Below, piece by piece: positions 46,766 through 57,456 of a stretch of DNA of 64,000 bases. A model generated the notes under the pieces. It worked only from the letters and a program-made list of their open reading frames with translations. It had not been told where the DNA came from and did not search any database. The stretch spans positions 44,792,501 through 44,856,500 of the forward strand of contig NC_069373.1 in assembly GCF_021730395.1 (NCBI RefSeq). Direction: 5' to 3'. Position numbers and translations under genes: made by a program. The stretch's first letter is position 1, and each line of letters opens with the position of its first letter. Source of the DNA: Mercenaria mercenaria. Its lineage: Eukaryota; Mollusca; Bivalvia; Venerida; Veneridae.

Positions 46766-47063
46766 CCGCCTCAGTAGCCTAGTGGTAGAGCGTCCGCTTT
46801 GAGTGCGGGAGGTCGTGGGTTCGATCCACGGCCGCGTCATACCAAAGACGTAAAAAATGGTACTAGCAGCTTCCTCGCTTGGCGCTCAGCATTAAGAGGA
46901 TAGTGCTAGGACTGGTCAGCCCGGTGTCAGTATAATGTGACTGGGTGGGGTATCATGCCACGTGTCTACGGCGTGATATTCCAGTGAGGCAGCACTATAA
47001 AGTTGGGCATTGTGCTCATTGCTACAAGTAGACACCGTCGTTTATATGACTGAAAAAACCCGA
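46766..47063 (+). mobile_element. tRNA-derived SINE
   Basis: The head 'gcctcagtagcctagtggt' with 'ggttcgatccacggc' gives A and B boxes. The body holds 'cttcctcgcttggcgctcag', 'gggtggggtatcatgccac', 'attccagtgaggcagcac' and 'gtagacaccgtcgtttatat', a well-kept bivalve SINE body, and it ends 'gactgaaaaaacccgaac' in a CA repeat. The tRNA-like head lacks a proper acceptor stem, so it is not a tRNA gene. Confidence 0.8.
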
Positions 47064-47086
47064 ACACACACACACACACACACACA

Positions 47087-47154
<68 letters not shown>

Positions 47155-47158
47155 CACA
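47064..47158. repeat. (CA)n/(CACG)n microsatellite
   Basis: CA units surround a core of alternating CACG, pure purine-pyrimidine alternation for over 90 bp. It sits at the 3' end of the SINE and probably grew from its tail. The cysteine/valine/arginine frames across it are artefacts. Confidence 0.95.
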
Positions 47159-47159
47159 A

Positions 47160-48290
47160 TGCCGTGTTGGCTGATATTTACGCTGGAGGAAATATTAGCG
47201 AATTTTGATTTTGCGGTGCATTTACCATATTCTGCGGAAACAGGTGAACAGCTTCCTACCTTGCTTTTATCCGTAGCTTCTTAAATGTTTACGCCAAAGT
47301 TCAACAACCTGCTTTATGCCATTTTTTTGTTCATTAAAACGACCGTTTGTTAAGGTTTTTCATCTCTAAACGTCCTTCAAAGTTTTCGGAGATTAAACTC
47401 CAAAACATGTATAACGTTAGGCTAGAAAGAGATTGTATACTATTTACTGTTGTTGTGTTTAATGACTAAAAGGGCGTTCATTAGATAAGAATTTTGACAA
47501 AAATATGAATTAACTCACGTTATGACATTCCATTTCTCCCATGTTTTCCACTGCTTACTTGAATTAGTCTCTCTATTCTACTTCAAGCGACTGATAATTG
47601 TAGATTTTATTTAATAAAAGTTTGTAACTTTGTCTTTGTTACAGATTTTGTTTAGCACGACACTTGACGAGGAAGTCTTCCTTGTAGCGACAAAAGGAGA
47701 CTATTTCATCAAGATACTGCACAATCACTAATACAATAATAGCTAAATGCAGTTTTAGGTGTATTTTCTGTTTCTGTTTCATAGCCTTAGGTTTATTGCG
47801 GGACAAGAAGTGAAAATGAAAGTTTAATATTGATTTTCAGCAAAATCAGATAATTCCTGGTCATTCAAATGTTTTTCGTGTTACTAATTGATATACTGAT
47901 ATACGGTGTACATTCAATAATGTACTTTGTCCAGATCAGGTATTATAGAGAGGTTCACGGCATGCTCCATTGGAAAATTTTGAAATACGTAACTGCTGCA
48001 GCTGCATTCTGTATGAGGCTCGGTTTGGCAAAAAAAAAAAAAATATCAATTGATAAAAATAAAATAAACAATTTTGCAGTTTTTGACAAGCTAGAAAGTT
48101 TATTTTTTATTTTATACATGTGCTATAAATCATCACTCTGAATGCAGAACTACAATTGAGCACTGAGTACAACAAGAACTCCGCAAATATACGCCCGAAA
48201 ATCTATCAGAGGAGGAGGAAGTAAAAAATCAAATCAAACCTGTTATAGCTCTAATATTACGTTAAAGAAATGTCAATAACTGACTTCATT
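47160..48290. other. spacer, nothing recognised
   Basis: AT-rich sequence. The 90-codon frame at 47869-48141 is hydrophobic then lysine-rich, but has no splice support or recognisable motif, so it was not called. Confidence 0.45.
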
Positions 48291-48299
48291 TAGGAGTTT

Positions 48300-48990
48300 A
48301 TGCATTCCTGCAATTTAAGGTGGGTCGATACCTTATTCGTCAAATATGGCATTCCCTCCGATTTTGATGAAACTTGGTCCAACTGTAGCACTATGGTTCT
48401 AAAATATTTTTCCGTCGTCTTGGCAACAATGCTTTATCAGTGATGACGTCAAGAACGTCACAACGAAGGGCGCCAAAATGTCGAAATACTGCCGTTTTGA
48501 GTCCTCTAAAATGCCTAATTATGATTTCAAATCAGCGAAACTTCACAATATGATACTTTATTTAATTTATATTAGGACTAGCGTGTTTGTAAGTGGTATC
48601 GCACCATATTACAACGGACATTTATCATTTGATAAAGCAAACCACGTTCCTTCTGATATAAAATTTTGACAAAAAATCGGCAAATATACGCGAAAATGAC
48701 ATCTTTAAAAATCTACAGGCCCATTAAAAGTCTGAATTTCGGCACAAGTGATCAATTTGCAAATGAAATGTCAAATAAAAAAGGGAACTTTACGTTTTCA
48801 GTTTTTCACAATATTGTGTTGAAGACAAACTGTCCTTCCGATTTTGGACGTACAACTCAACGTTTTGACGTTAGATGCCAAGTACGTAAAGCGCGCCATA
48901 GCAATTTGATATCTATACACGTGTTTGTTCTTCGTTCGACAAGGAGACCACATAATAAGCAAATATAACTAAGGGTAAATTAATTGTAAA
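48300..48990. repeat. unclassified dispersed repeat, probably transposon-derived
   Basis: 'gcattccctccgattttgatgaaacttggtcca' resembles the start of several mollusc repeats that share 'ttttgatgaaacttgg'. Two short open frames (48478-48669 and 48666-48968) overlap here without recognisable motifs. No termini were found. Confidence 0.35.
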
Positions 48991-49089
48991 CTTTGATATC
49001 GTATCGTGCGTAGTTGATAAAAAAGTAAGTGAATGTTATAAGGACAGTTCCAGAATTAATTGTATGGGAGGGTCGAAAGCCAATTTTGG

Positions 49090-49225
49090 AAAGAAAAAAG
49101 AAGAAAAAAAATCACCACCCATACTTTTTTATTTTCCTCCAACCCCACTTCCCATGATTTTTGATTTTCCTCCACCCCACTACCTATAATTATGAATTTT
49201 CTACTAACCCCCACCACCTACAATT
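49090..49225. repeat. pyrimidine-rich minisatellite (~35-bp unit)
   Basis: 'ttattttcctccaacccca', 'ttgattttcctccacccca' and 'ttttctactaaccccca' recur about every 35 bp, each followed by 'cta/ccatgat' type endings. Low-complexity strand-biased DNA. Confidence 0.6.
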
Positions 49226-49559
49226 ACTAAATGTACAAAAATCGAAACATGGAGAGAGTCTGTGGAATTTACCGTTTTCCCTTTCTACATCTCAAAAACG
49301 TCTAAGAGTCACCAAACTGCTTCATTCCGCTTTGAAAATTTGCCGTTAGAATGGAAAAATGTCTAAACCCCACCCATCTGATTTATTATAAGCTCACCTG
49401 TAAAACATGTTTGTTTACAGCTTCCAACCCAGCACTTCAAGAAATGAGTCACCAGAACAAGTGAAACAATCGTTATTACATACCTGTTAGTATTTAAACG
49501 TTAACATCCTTTCTTATTTTTGAAACCATGAATATAATATTAAATACTCGAATAAAAAA

Positions 49560-50060
49560 AATCATATTAAGAGCCTGTGACGGACGAACAGACACGATAT
49601 AAATTCAAGCTCTGAAGCATGCATTTTTATTTGGTTGTAGAGCATTTTGTTAACAATAACATAAAAGCTTCAACACAATGTTGACGCAGAAATATAACAC
49701 TAAAACGTAATTTTCTATAAGCATTCGGTCATTACCGAAGGAACATTATGGAAGGCACATGCTGTTTTCCCGCCAAAATACAAAGAAGAAACGTCTGCTT
49801 CCCTATCTGTCAAGAAGACCCGATATTTACGCATATTCAAGCCGAATTTCGTTTCCAGCTTGACGTTTACATCTTCCGAACAGTGTACGAAAATGTATAT
49901 AGTGATCTAGCACAGTTTCTATTGAAATATGGTACATGTATCGGAAGAATCATATTGTGTAAACATACATGTATCATGCCTTCATGCCCTGACGCCGACA
50001 AGACTTGTGATTTATTTGAACAGTCATGATATATGGAAATTCAGTCATCCGTTTTTCAAA
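49560..50060. other. spacer with one unassigned open frame
   Basis: The frame 49748-50029 (93 codons, plus) has nine cysteines and starts MEGTCCFPAK, but no signal peptide, domain, paralogue or splice signals could be tied to it. It may be chance or part of an unrecognised exon. Confidence 0.25.
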
Positions 50061-50065
50061 TAATA

Positions 50066-50338
50066 GAGTCATAGGCGCAGTGGTTAGCAGGTTGGACTAC
50101 AACGCCAGCGGTCCGGGTTCGATTCCCGGTCGCGGCTTATATCCCGACTAGTGTTTGTGCAGGGTGATATGCTTAAATTGGTACTGTTTCCAGCAGTATC
50201 GGCCTAGACTGGATGCTGGGGAGGTACATATGACACCTGCCGTGGGCTCGGCTGGAAATAAGTTGTTCCATCCATTCCGAGTGGGGACTTTCGTCGACTA
50301 CCCACGTTAAACAAGAAACTTTAACTTTAACTTTTTTT
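50066..50338 (+). mobile_element. tRNA-derived SINE with (CTTTAA)n tail
   Basis: The head 'ggcgcagtggttagcagg' (A box) and 'ggttcgattcccggtcgc' (B box) are clear. The body has 'cagcagtatcggcctagac', 'gacacctgccgtgggctcgg' and 'gttccatccattccgagtg', and the copy ends in repeated CTTTAA followed by T. This is a different family from those at 46766 and 56841. Confidence 0.75.
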
Positions 50339-50339
50339 A

Positions 50340-52255
50340 ATGATTTCACGCAGTACATGTTTTAGTAATCTTCTTTTAAAGGCATTGACCTCTAGATCCT
50401 ACGACAACAAAAAAGAAATAACATAGATATCAAAAACTATTGCTATAATTGTTAAGGTTTTAAAACTACTCTCTTGATTTGGTAGTTTAAGACAGATTAG
50501 AAACAAAAAATCGTGTTCTAATGGTCAAAACTTGACTGAACTCCAAGCGAAAATCTGGAGGCCAGTGCCTTTAAATGGCTAAACGTGAAAGTATCTTGTG
50601 ATTTTTGTCTACATACTGTTTAACCTATAATGGAAATAATGTAAGACTGGTTATATTTAGGAAAAGGTGTGAAATATTTCGCATGTCACATTTTGGTTTT
50701 ACTTCAGCGTAATGTAGGTTTTTTTTAATAAATTCTTTTTACGATGCTGGCTTTGTCATTAATACTTCTAACTGCAAAAATGCACTTATTTATGATAGAT
50801 CTGTCTATTATTTACATTAATCTGGGGGCAAAATATGACTGGAAACTAACAGAAGATAAGTTCATATTGCAAATCAGATAAGCATGCAGGTATTTTAAAG
50901 AAACCGATGTTCGCGACTTTTTACAGTTTAACTTTGCAGTGATGCATAAGCGATTTAACTGAAAAATGTAGTTCAAATACATGTTAAGCCACGTATTAGA
51001 AGAGAAAACATTTGCGTAACTCTGTAGTAAATATAATTGTATGCAACATTAGTGACTTCACATAATTGTTAACGAGAATGACTGCTGGGAATATTATACT
51101 GTTGGTTTTCTTAGAGATTTACACATTTTGTTGTGGAAAAAAAAGTTTCCGAATCGGCTAGTGCTTCACAAATATATCAAAATACCTGAGGCAGATATGT
51201 CCTTAATATCGATGATGACGATATAACAATTCCGTCGGCATTGGATAATGAAATCGGTAGCATTGATCTATCAACATATGATTTTGTGTGGAATTGCACG
51301 ATGAATCTGTACGCCTGTTTTAAGTAGTCGTGCGGCATGTAAAAAATTGACTAATATTAGGGAAAAGTGATTCACATGCAAGAAAAAAAAACTCAATTTA
51401 CGCATGTTTTCGTTTCGGCCTGCTTCGATGTCATTTAGCTACATTCTATTTCTTTTTCCCCGGTTCAGTTTTTGGTGCGTATGCGAAACAGCCATTACTA
51501 AGATACTCATACGCGCAACGTGCCAGACAGAATACACGTGCGAATGAAGGGCGGGATTAAGGACACTGACTGCAAATTCAGCGGGAGTTTTATGGTGAAG
51601 TAACTCTTTAAACATTTTGCTTGCAATTTGTAAATGGTGTTTCAGACGCACGAGGTTAGGTGAAGCGAGTCAGAGACTCGACACACACTGAAAACGCCAA
51701 TGAAACATTACTAAGGGCAAGATAAACATTGATGTTGTGGCTGAAACATATGCATTACTTTGGACGAGCTTTCAAGCCCCTTCCCCTGTTTAACGACAGA
51801 ACATTTTGAAAACTTATGTCTGCGGAACCGATATCATTACAGTTTTTCATTTTTACTGCATAACTTATGTTTTTGAAAGTTCCTCTATAACTTATGTTTT
51901 TATAAACCAGTACTGTTTAACAATCGCGAAATCGCAACATTTTTAATAATTATCGAGAAATGAAACTGAAACTGAAAGTACTTTTTTCTGACTGCCCAGC
52001 TGCGTCCATTGCTTGTTTCTCCCCGCTTTGTACTTTGTATTTCTGTACATGACTGATTCTATACCCAGAGATGAAGGGATTCTTTTTTATAAAGCATCTT
52101 AGTAACACGGTTATTCCTTTTACATTGAATTATTAGGTAGAACATATTCGCAACATAAAGTGTAAGTATACAGCATTCAATCCATTCTATCCTTCTGTGA
52201 ATTATTGTGTCATTAACTGTAGAAGGAGGATAAAGTGACAACAACGTTAAGTAAC
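50340..52255. other. spacer, nothing recognised
   Basis: AT-rich DNA without supported exons or clear repeats on either strand. The 70-codon reverse frame at 51439-51651 has no recognisable feature. Confidence 0.5.
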
Positions 52256-52259
52256 TTAT

Positions 52260-53130
52260 AATGACAGTATTGTTTTGCAGTGTAATGAATTCTTGCATGT
52301 CTACACAATTAAAAGTATCCATTATCAACATTATAACATCAATAAAATCAAATAATAATGTTTGCTTTTATCTAGTTGAATCTTCTTTTATGGATAAAAT
52401 AGATAAATTAAGTATAAAGAAAGCGACCGGCATTGATGGTATCTCACCAAAGTTACTTAAATTATCAAAGCACACTGTCTCAAGCCATATTGCCTCTATG
52501 GTAAATAAGTCTTTTGAAACATCAGTATTCCTAGAAAATTTAAAAATACCGAAAGTAACATCTTTACATAAGAAAAAGAGTACATTAGATAAGGGAAACT
52601 ACCACCCTGTCTGTATATTACCTTTTGTCTCTAAAATATTTGAAAGAACAATAAATACACAATTAACCCATTTTTGACCAACAATACAATACACATCTGT
52701 CAGGATTTAGATCGGCTTACGGCTGTCAGACAACCCTACTTAGACTAATTGAGGATTGGGCATGAGATGAAAATAAATACATTTTTTTTTGTACATAGCG
52801 CCAGTTTTAACGGACCTTTCTAAAGCGTTCAATCGTTTGCCATACGACTTACTCTCTCTCTCAAGTTAAAAAAGTTATGGTTTATCTGAAATTCTTTGAA
52901 GTTGATTTTCAGCTACTGAAGTGAAAGAAAACAGTGTATCAAATTAGATCAATTCAAAAGTGACTTCAAAGAAATATATAAAGGGGCTCCTCAAGGCTCA
53001 ATATTATGTACTTCTCTTTTTAAAAATTTTCTTAATCACATATTTCATTTTGTTCAAGATAGTCAATTATAGAACTATGCTGATGATAATACCTTATCCT
53101 TTGCAAATCATGACCAATCTAGCTAAAGTA
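52260..53130 (+). mobile_element. LINE fragment, reverse transcriptase, decayed
   Basis: The frame 52261-52677 contains KIDKLSIKKATGIDGISPKL, LKIPKVTSLHKKKSTLDKGN and SKIFERTIN, the start of a non-LTR reverse transcriptase. Further pieces follow in changing frames: LTDLSKAFNRLPYDLL, then YKGAPQGSILCTSLFKNFLN (motif B), then NYADDNTLSFANHD (YADD box). Several stops and frame changes make it dead. It is a different family from the LINE at 45390-46560 and lies in the opposite orientation. Confidence 0.75.
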
Positions 53131-53149
53131 CCAGATTTTCCTTAATGGC

Positions 53150-54250
53150 GGCCGATTCAACTTAATCTTTCTGTTTTATAGGATTTCCAAATTTTCTATT
53201 CCACCAACCTTGTAAATTAATTTTATTTTAACCCATCTGACGACTTCTTTAAATGGCTTAACCTTTAAAATAGCGCTCATTGACGAAGTAATACACAATG
53301 CTTTTAAAAAAAATAAAAGCGAACGTTTAAAACCGAGCAAAGTATGAATTTCTGGGTGTGCCATAATTTCTTTCCGCCAAGTTTCCTTTTGGCTTTATTA
53401 ATTTATTTTTTATTTCTTCACAAAGAAAAAACAACCACGAGGGCTCTGTCATGAAGATGTCATCATAAAAATTTTAATCCGTGATAATCACATGTCAAAA
53501 ACTGAAATTCAAGGCTAAATATAGATTTTTTAAACTTCTACTTACACTTTTAAAATGTTGAAAGCAAACCTCTAGCGAAAAGGTCGTCTGAACGTAACCC
53601 TCTATTGGTTGGCTTCCGATTCTATGCGAAGCGTTAATAGGAGTTGATTTCAATCAGATTCTTTCTAAGGAAGCTTATTTCTAAGGAAACGCTCCACAAT
53701 TAAGGTTAAAAAATGATTTGAAATTTAGTTCCGGTAGTCGCGATAAAAGAGCAGCATTCAAATTTAAGATAATTTCCCCCCTGATTTTACGGATACAAAT
53801 TGTTAAACATAGGTTTTGCGAAAGTATCGCAAAGGCGTACGCTAGAGCCTCTGTATATGAGATGGGCGAAATTCTGGAAAAACTTCGTCCAAAGATCAAA
53901 AAGAATGACAAATACGGCATTTGAAAATTTGAGCAGCTTTTATCAGAGAATGCATTCAGTCAATTGTAGGATTTATAATTATAAAACTAGGCCTTATTCG
54001 GTACAGTAACATCAAAACCAGTATATACCACGAAATATAGTTAATGTAGTTTGTATATACATTTTATTTTAATAAGTCTTACTCATTTTATGTTTCAGTT
54101 TTATTATACGATTGTAGGATTTACAAAGGAAAACATATTTCCTATCAACAAAACAGGTAATAAAACAGTATCCCTGTTTTCCTAGCGGTGGTAAAATAAA
54201 AGTAGATAACTTTAGGTGGAAAAAACACAGGTCGCCCAAGTTGATGATGA
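53150..54250 (+). repeat. ~1.1-kb dispersed repeat, clean copy of 19640-21010
   Basis: It aligns with 19640-21010 over its whole length, without the SINE found there (empty site near 53930). Frames on both strands (53718-53924 plus, 53681-53920 minus, 53176-53364 minus) are open, but none is clearly kept in the other copy. The poor quality of that copy prevents a real test. Family unknown. Confidence 0.6.
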
Positions 54251-54342
54251 TTATCTTGTGATATCACTTTTTCTTACAAGTATGAAAAATGGGCCAGTCA
54301 AACGAATGCATTTGAGAAGACATATAATATAACAATTATAGC

Positions 54343-54420
54343 GTTTTTACGGACCTATAAAATGATATTGACCTCGGACTTCGTCCTCGGTCAATATCAT
54401 TTTTACAGGCCCGTAAAAAC
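54343..54420. repeat. 78-bp near-perfect palindrome
   Basis: 'gtttttacggacctataaa' and 'atgatattgacctcgga' pair with 'tcctcggtcaatatcat' and 'ttttacaggcccgtaaaaac' around a 5-base centre (cttcg). It would fold into a ~36-bp stem. It may be a tiny foldback element. It abuts the left edge of duplicated copy B. Confidence 0.8.
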
Positions 54421-54449
54421 ACATATTGACCTCAACATAAGTCAATAAC

Positions 54450-55210
54450 TGAATAATAAACTATGTCATATGTACACTTCGTAGGTAAATATGGGTTTCG
54501 TATTCGTTTCTCTATTCAAAAAGTCTAAACTATGTCATATGTACGCTTTGTATGTATATATTGGTCTCTCTATTTAAAAAGTGTTATCTATGTGATATGT
54601 ACACAGGTAAATATGTTGGTAAATGTCGAAGTATCAGTCTCTCTACTCGAAAAGTAAACTACGTCTTATGTACACTTTGAAGGTAAACATGTTAGTAAAT
54701 ATCGATATATTGGTCCCAACATTCAAAAAGTCTAAACTAAGCTATATGTACATTTTGAAAGTAAAATGTTAGTAAATTTCGATATATTGGTCCCTCCATT
54801 CAGAAAGTCTAAACTAAGTTATATGTACACTTTGAAAGTAAACATGTTAGTAAATATCGATATATTGGTCCCTCCATTCAAAAAGTCTAAACTAAGTTAT
54901 ATGTACACTTTGAAAGTAAAATGTTAGTAAATATTGATATATTGGTCCCTCCATTCAAAAAGTCTGAACTAAGTTATATGTACACTTTGAAGGCAAACAT
55001 GTTAGTAAATATTTATATATTGGTCCCTCCATTCAAAATGTCTAAACTAAGTTAAATTGTACACTTTGAAACTAAACATGTTAGCAAATATCGATATATT
55101 GGTCCATCTATTCAAAAAGTCTAAACTAAATGTTATGTACAATTTGAGAGTATACATGTTAGTAAATATCGATATATTGGTCCTTCCATTCAAAAAGTCT
55201 AAAACTATGT
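54450..55210. repeat. ~78-bp minisatellite, copy B (about 10 units)
   Basis: 'atattggtccctccattcaaa' recurs near 54711, 54787, 54867, 54943, 55020, 55100 and 55183, with more diverged units to the left. Homologous to 34900-35250 but longer, so units were gained here or lost in A. Confidence 0.8.
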
Positions 55211-55829
55211 AAGTTTAAGACTTGAATACGTTCACTAAGTAGAAAATGATTGATATTTCTCTCCCTCTATCTAAACGTCTTATCCATTTCAGTATGTCCT
55301 AGTACATGTATCATGTAGATGAATATTAATATATATCGGTCTCTGTATCATAAAGTTCTAAATATGTCAGTATTTTATGTAAAAACGTTTTAGATAAATA
55401 TTGGTATTGATCTTTTTTGAACTCTCTATTTAAAACAGTCTAAGCCATGCAAGTTTTTATATGAATTCATTCAAGATAAATTTTGATATACTCGTATCTG
55501 CCCCTTTTTAATATTTTTTTTCAGATTCCGCAAATCTTTAATTCACAGAGGTAAGAAATAAAGCGCCAGTCAGACGGTTAGGTACATTTTAAGAAAATGA
55601 TATGGATATATAATTAGCTCATATAATAGTAAGAATATTAACGCCATGTATACAATATTTATCCGTGCCGTTTTCTGAGCTTGGCGGGTCTGGATTCATC
55701 CAACCTTGTAACGCGGTGGTTACATCGTTTCTGTGATTGCTCTATGTTAAGTTCACAGTTTCATAAATCTTTTATTTAAAATAAATGTTTCAATAGCTTT
55801 TGTTTATTACATTTTCAAAATACACACAC

Positions 55830-55921
55830 TTATTTGGATATCTTTACCACCAGGATAAGTGCAAAAAGCGTCAGGCGGGACATTCTGCTGTTGATCGTGG
55901 CATCATTTACAGGTCCTTTGC
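55830..55921 (-). CDS. multicopper oxidase copy B, terminal exon with hydrophobic tail
   Basis: After the acceptor 'gattttgcag' the exon joins exon 2 in the right phase (G|GC) and encodes GKGPVNDATINSRMSRLTLF, then ALILVVKISK and a TAA at 55830-55832. The last third is hydrophobic (LTLFALILVV), after small polar residues. This could be a GPI-attachment signal or a short membrane anchor, which would hold the enzyme at the cell surface. A GTAAAG donor inside the exon followed by an acceptor near 55740 could give an alternative basic tail. The exon is supported by copy A (35702-35793), where the frame is also open. Confidence 0.6.
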
Positions 55922-56840
55922 CTGCAAAATCAAATAAGAGACAAATGTCATTGTCGGAAACGTATAACATAATATTTAAACTTGTTACAGGTTGAAGGCC
56001 AGGAATTTAAATCCGTCTTTGTTTCATATAAAAAAACAACAACTTTAGGTCGTGACCTTGACGTATCTTTTTAGAACACCACTTCTACACCTATTTGCCA
56101 TGAAAGTTCTATCATAAATTAACGAAAACAATATAAATGAAAATAGGGGGTTGAATAGTTCCTAGTAAAATGCAAGTCAAAAATGGCGCATATTTGCTTT
56201 AGTCCGCACAATAAACCCCCACTTCCGGTTTCGATCTACAAAGCTTGCCTTATGGGATGTATAAATATGGAAACCGCCTCATTTCATGTACAATGCATTA
56301 TAGCAGTGAAAAGTGTGATTAAAGTTTTCGTTCTATACGAATTTGAAAACAAAAAAGGGAAAATTAGGATCTATTTACTTTGGACTTCTTTCGACTACAC
56401 CACAGAAGCACATTTTCGACCGAATTACTGACCGTTTTCCTGTAACACATATATAAGTGAAATATCGGCCATCTTGACAGGGTAAAACATTACAGATATG
56501 CATGGGAACTTGTCTTGGTCAGAACCCATAGCAGAAATATGATCTTTAATAAATGTCTAGAAGCTGTTAGTATTATCCAAGTGCTAGTTCAACCGGTATA
56601 ATCAATTTATTGGTAGGTAATAGGGCAAACTTTTGAAATGTCTTTCTTTACAATGATAGAGTGACCCGCTGAAACCCGTTCCCTCCTAATCCTTTCATTT
56701 CTTACCTTTTTTTAACAGCGTATTTCAGAAAATGTTCATCTAGTAATATTGTTAATACAAAATGTGTAAATAATTTCTTTACAGTAGATCTATTCTTAAT
56801 AGGCAGTATTGTTAACAATCTGTTCGCCTCTAAATTCTGG

Positions 56841-57113
56841 CGGGGCCTCCGTGGCCGAGTGGTTAGAGTCGTTGACTTCAAACCATTTGCCCCTCATCGA
56901 TGTGGGTTCGAAACCTCATTTGGGGCGTAGAATTCTTCACGTGAGGAAGCCATCCAGCTGGCTTACGGAAGGTCGGTGGTTCTACCCAGGTGCCCGCTCG
57001 TGATGAAATAGTGCACGGAGGGGCACCTGGGGTCTTCCTCAATCATTAAAGCTGGAAAGTCGCCATATGACCTAAAATTGTGTCGGTGCGACGTTAAACC
57101 CAACAAAATGAAA
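56841..57113 (+). mobile_element. tRNA-derived SINE in oxidase intron 2, with target duplication
   Basis: It starts 'cggggcctccgtggccgag' with A box and 'gtgggttcgaaacctc' B box. The body holds 'gaaggtcggtggttctaccc', 'gatgaaatagtgcacgg', 'gaaagtcgccatatgacc' and 'gtgcgacgttaaacccaac', a core resembling metazoan-wide SINE superfamilies. TCTAAATTCTGG is duplicated exactly at 56829-56840 and 57114-57125. Copy A (about 36488) has the single empty site. The insertion is about 55 bp past the donor of exon 2, in antisense orientation to the gene. Confidence 0.9.
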
Positions 57114-57167
57114 TCTAAATTCTGGATCTGCGCACACGGAGCACTTTTCTAGAAGACGTAATCTTAC

Positions 57168-57335
57168 CATTGTATAAAAAGTTTCTACAAGTAGGGAATC
57201 CTGCAGGAGGGCTTGGTTTTGTTTCTCCTTCGTCAATAACCATTCCCATACCATTCGTGTTGTGCAGGTCAATATGACAATGTAAAAACCACATCCCGGG
57301 ATTATCCGACCGGAATCGGATCACCACGTAACCTC
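57168..57335 (-). CDS. multicopper oxidase copy B, exon 2 (C-terminal copper site)
   Basis: This 168-bp exon lies between 'atgtttacag' and a GTAAGA donor. Joined to exon 1 it completes [20 protein letters not shown], then [20 protein letters not shown]. This is the HCHxxxH motif: Cys and His bind type 1 copper, flanking His the trinuclear centre, and the Met after NTNG is the axial ligand position. The tail [14 protein letters not shown] leads into exon 3. Reading past the donor gives about 17 extra residues and a stop, which would be an intron-retained form. Confidence 0.85.
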
Positions 57336-57456
57336 CTGTAAACATATTCATAGTAATAACACTAGGTCAACACAGCAAGGTTAATACCGGATTTTGGATT
57401 GTCCGAGTGGAATCCGACGGCTACACAATACCAGTAAACAATATTCTACTTATTTA

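Noticed and set aside
46772-46842. Possible functional tRNA gene
   Set aside because: A and B boxes are present, but the ends do not pair as an acceptor stem and the sequence continues straight into a known SINE-type body.
49748-50029. 93-codon cysteine-containing frame as a gene
   Set aside because: No signal peptide, domain or paralogue. Kept only as a note in the spacer entry.
35922-56431. Similar open frames at 35922-36194 and 56183-56431 (plus), sharing SVIKV.VLY.FE and IRIYLLWTSFDYT
   Set aside because: They lie at matching places in intron 2 of the duplicated oxidase, antisense to it. Differences between copies are not concentrated at silent positions, so similarity follows from the duplication alone.
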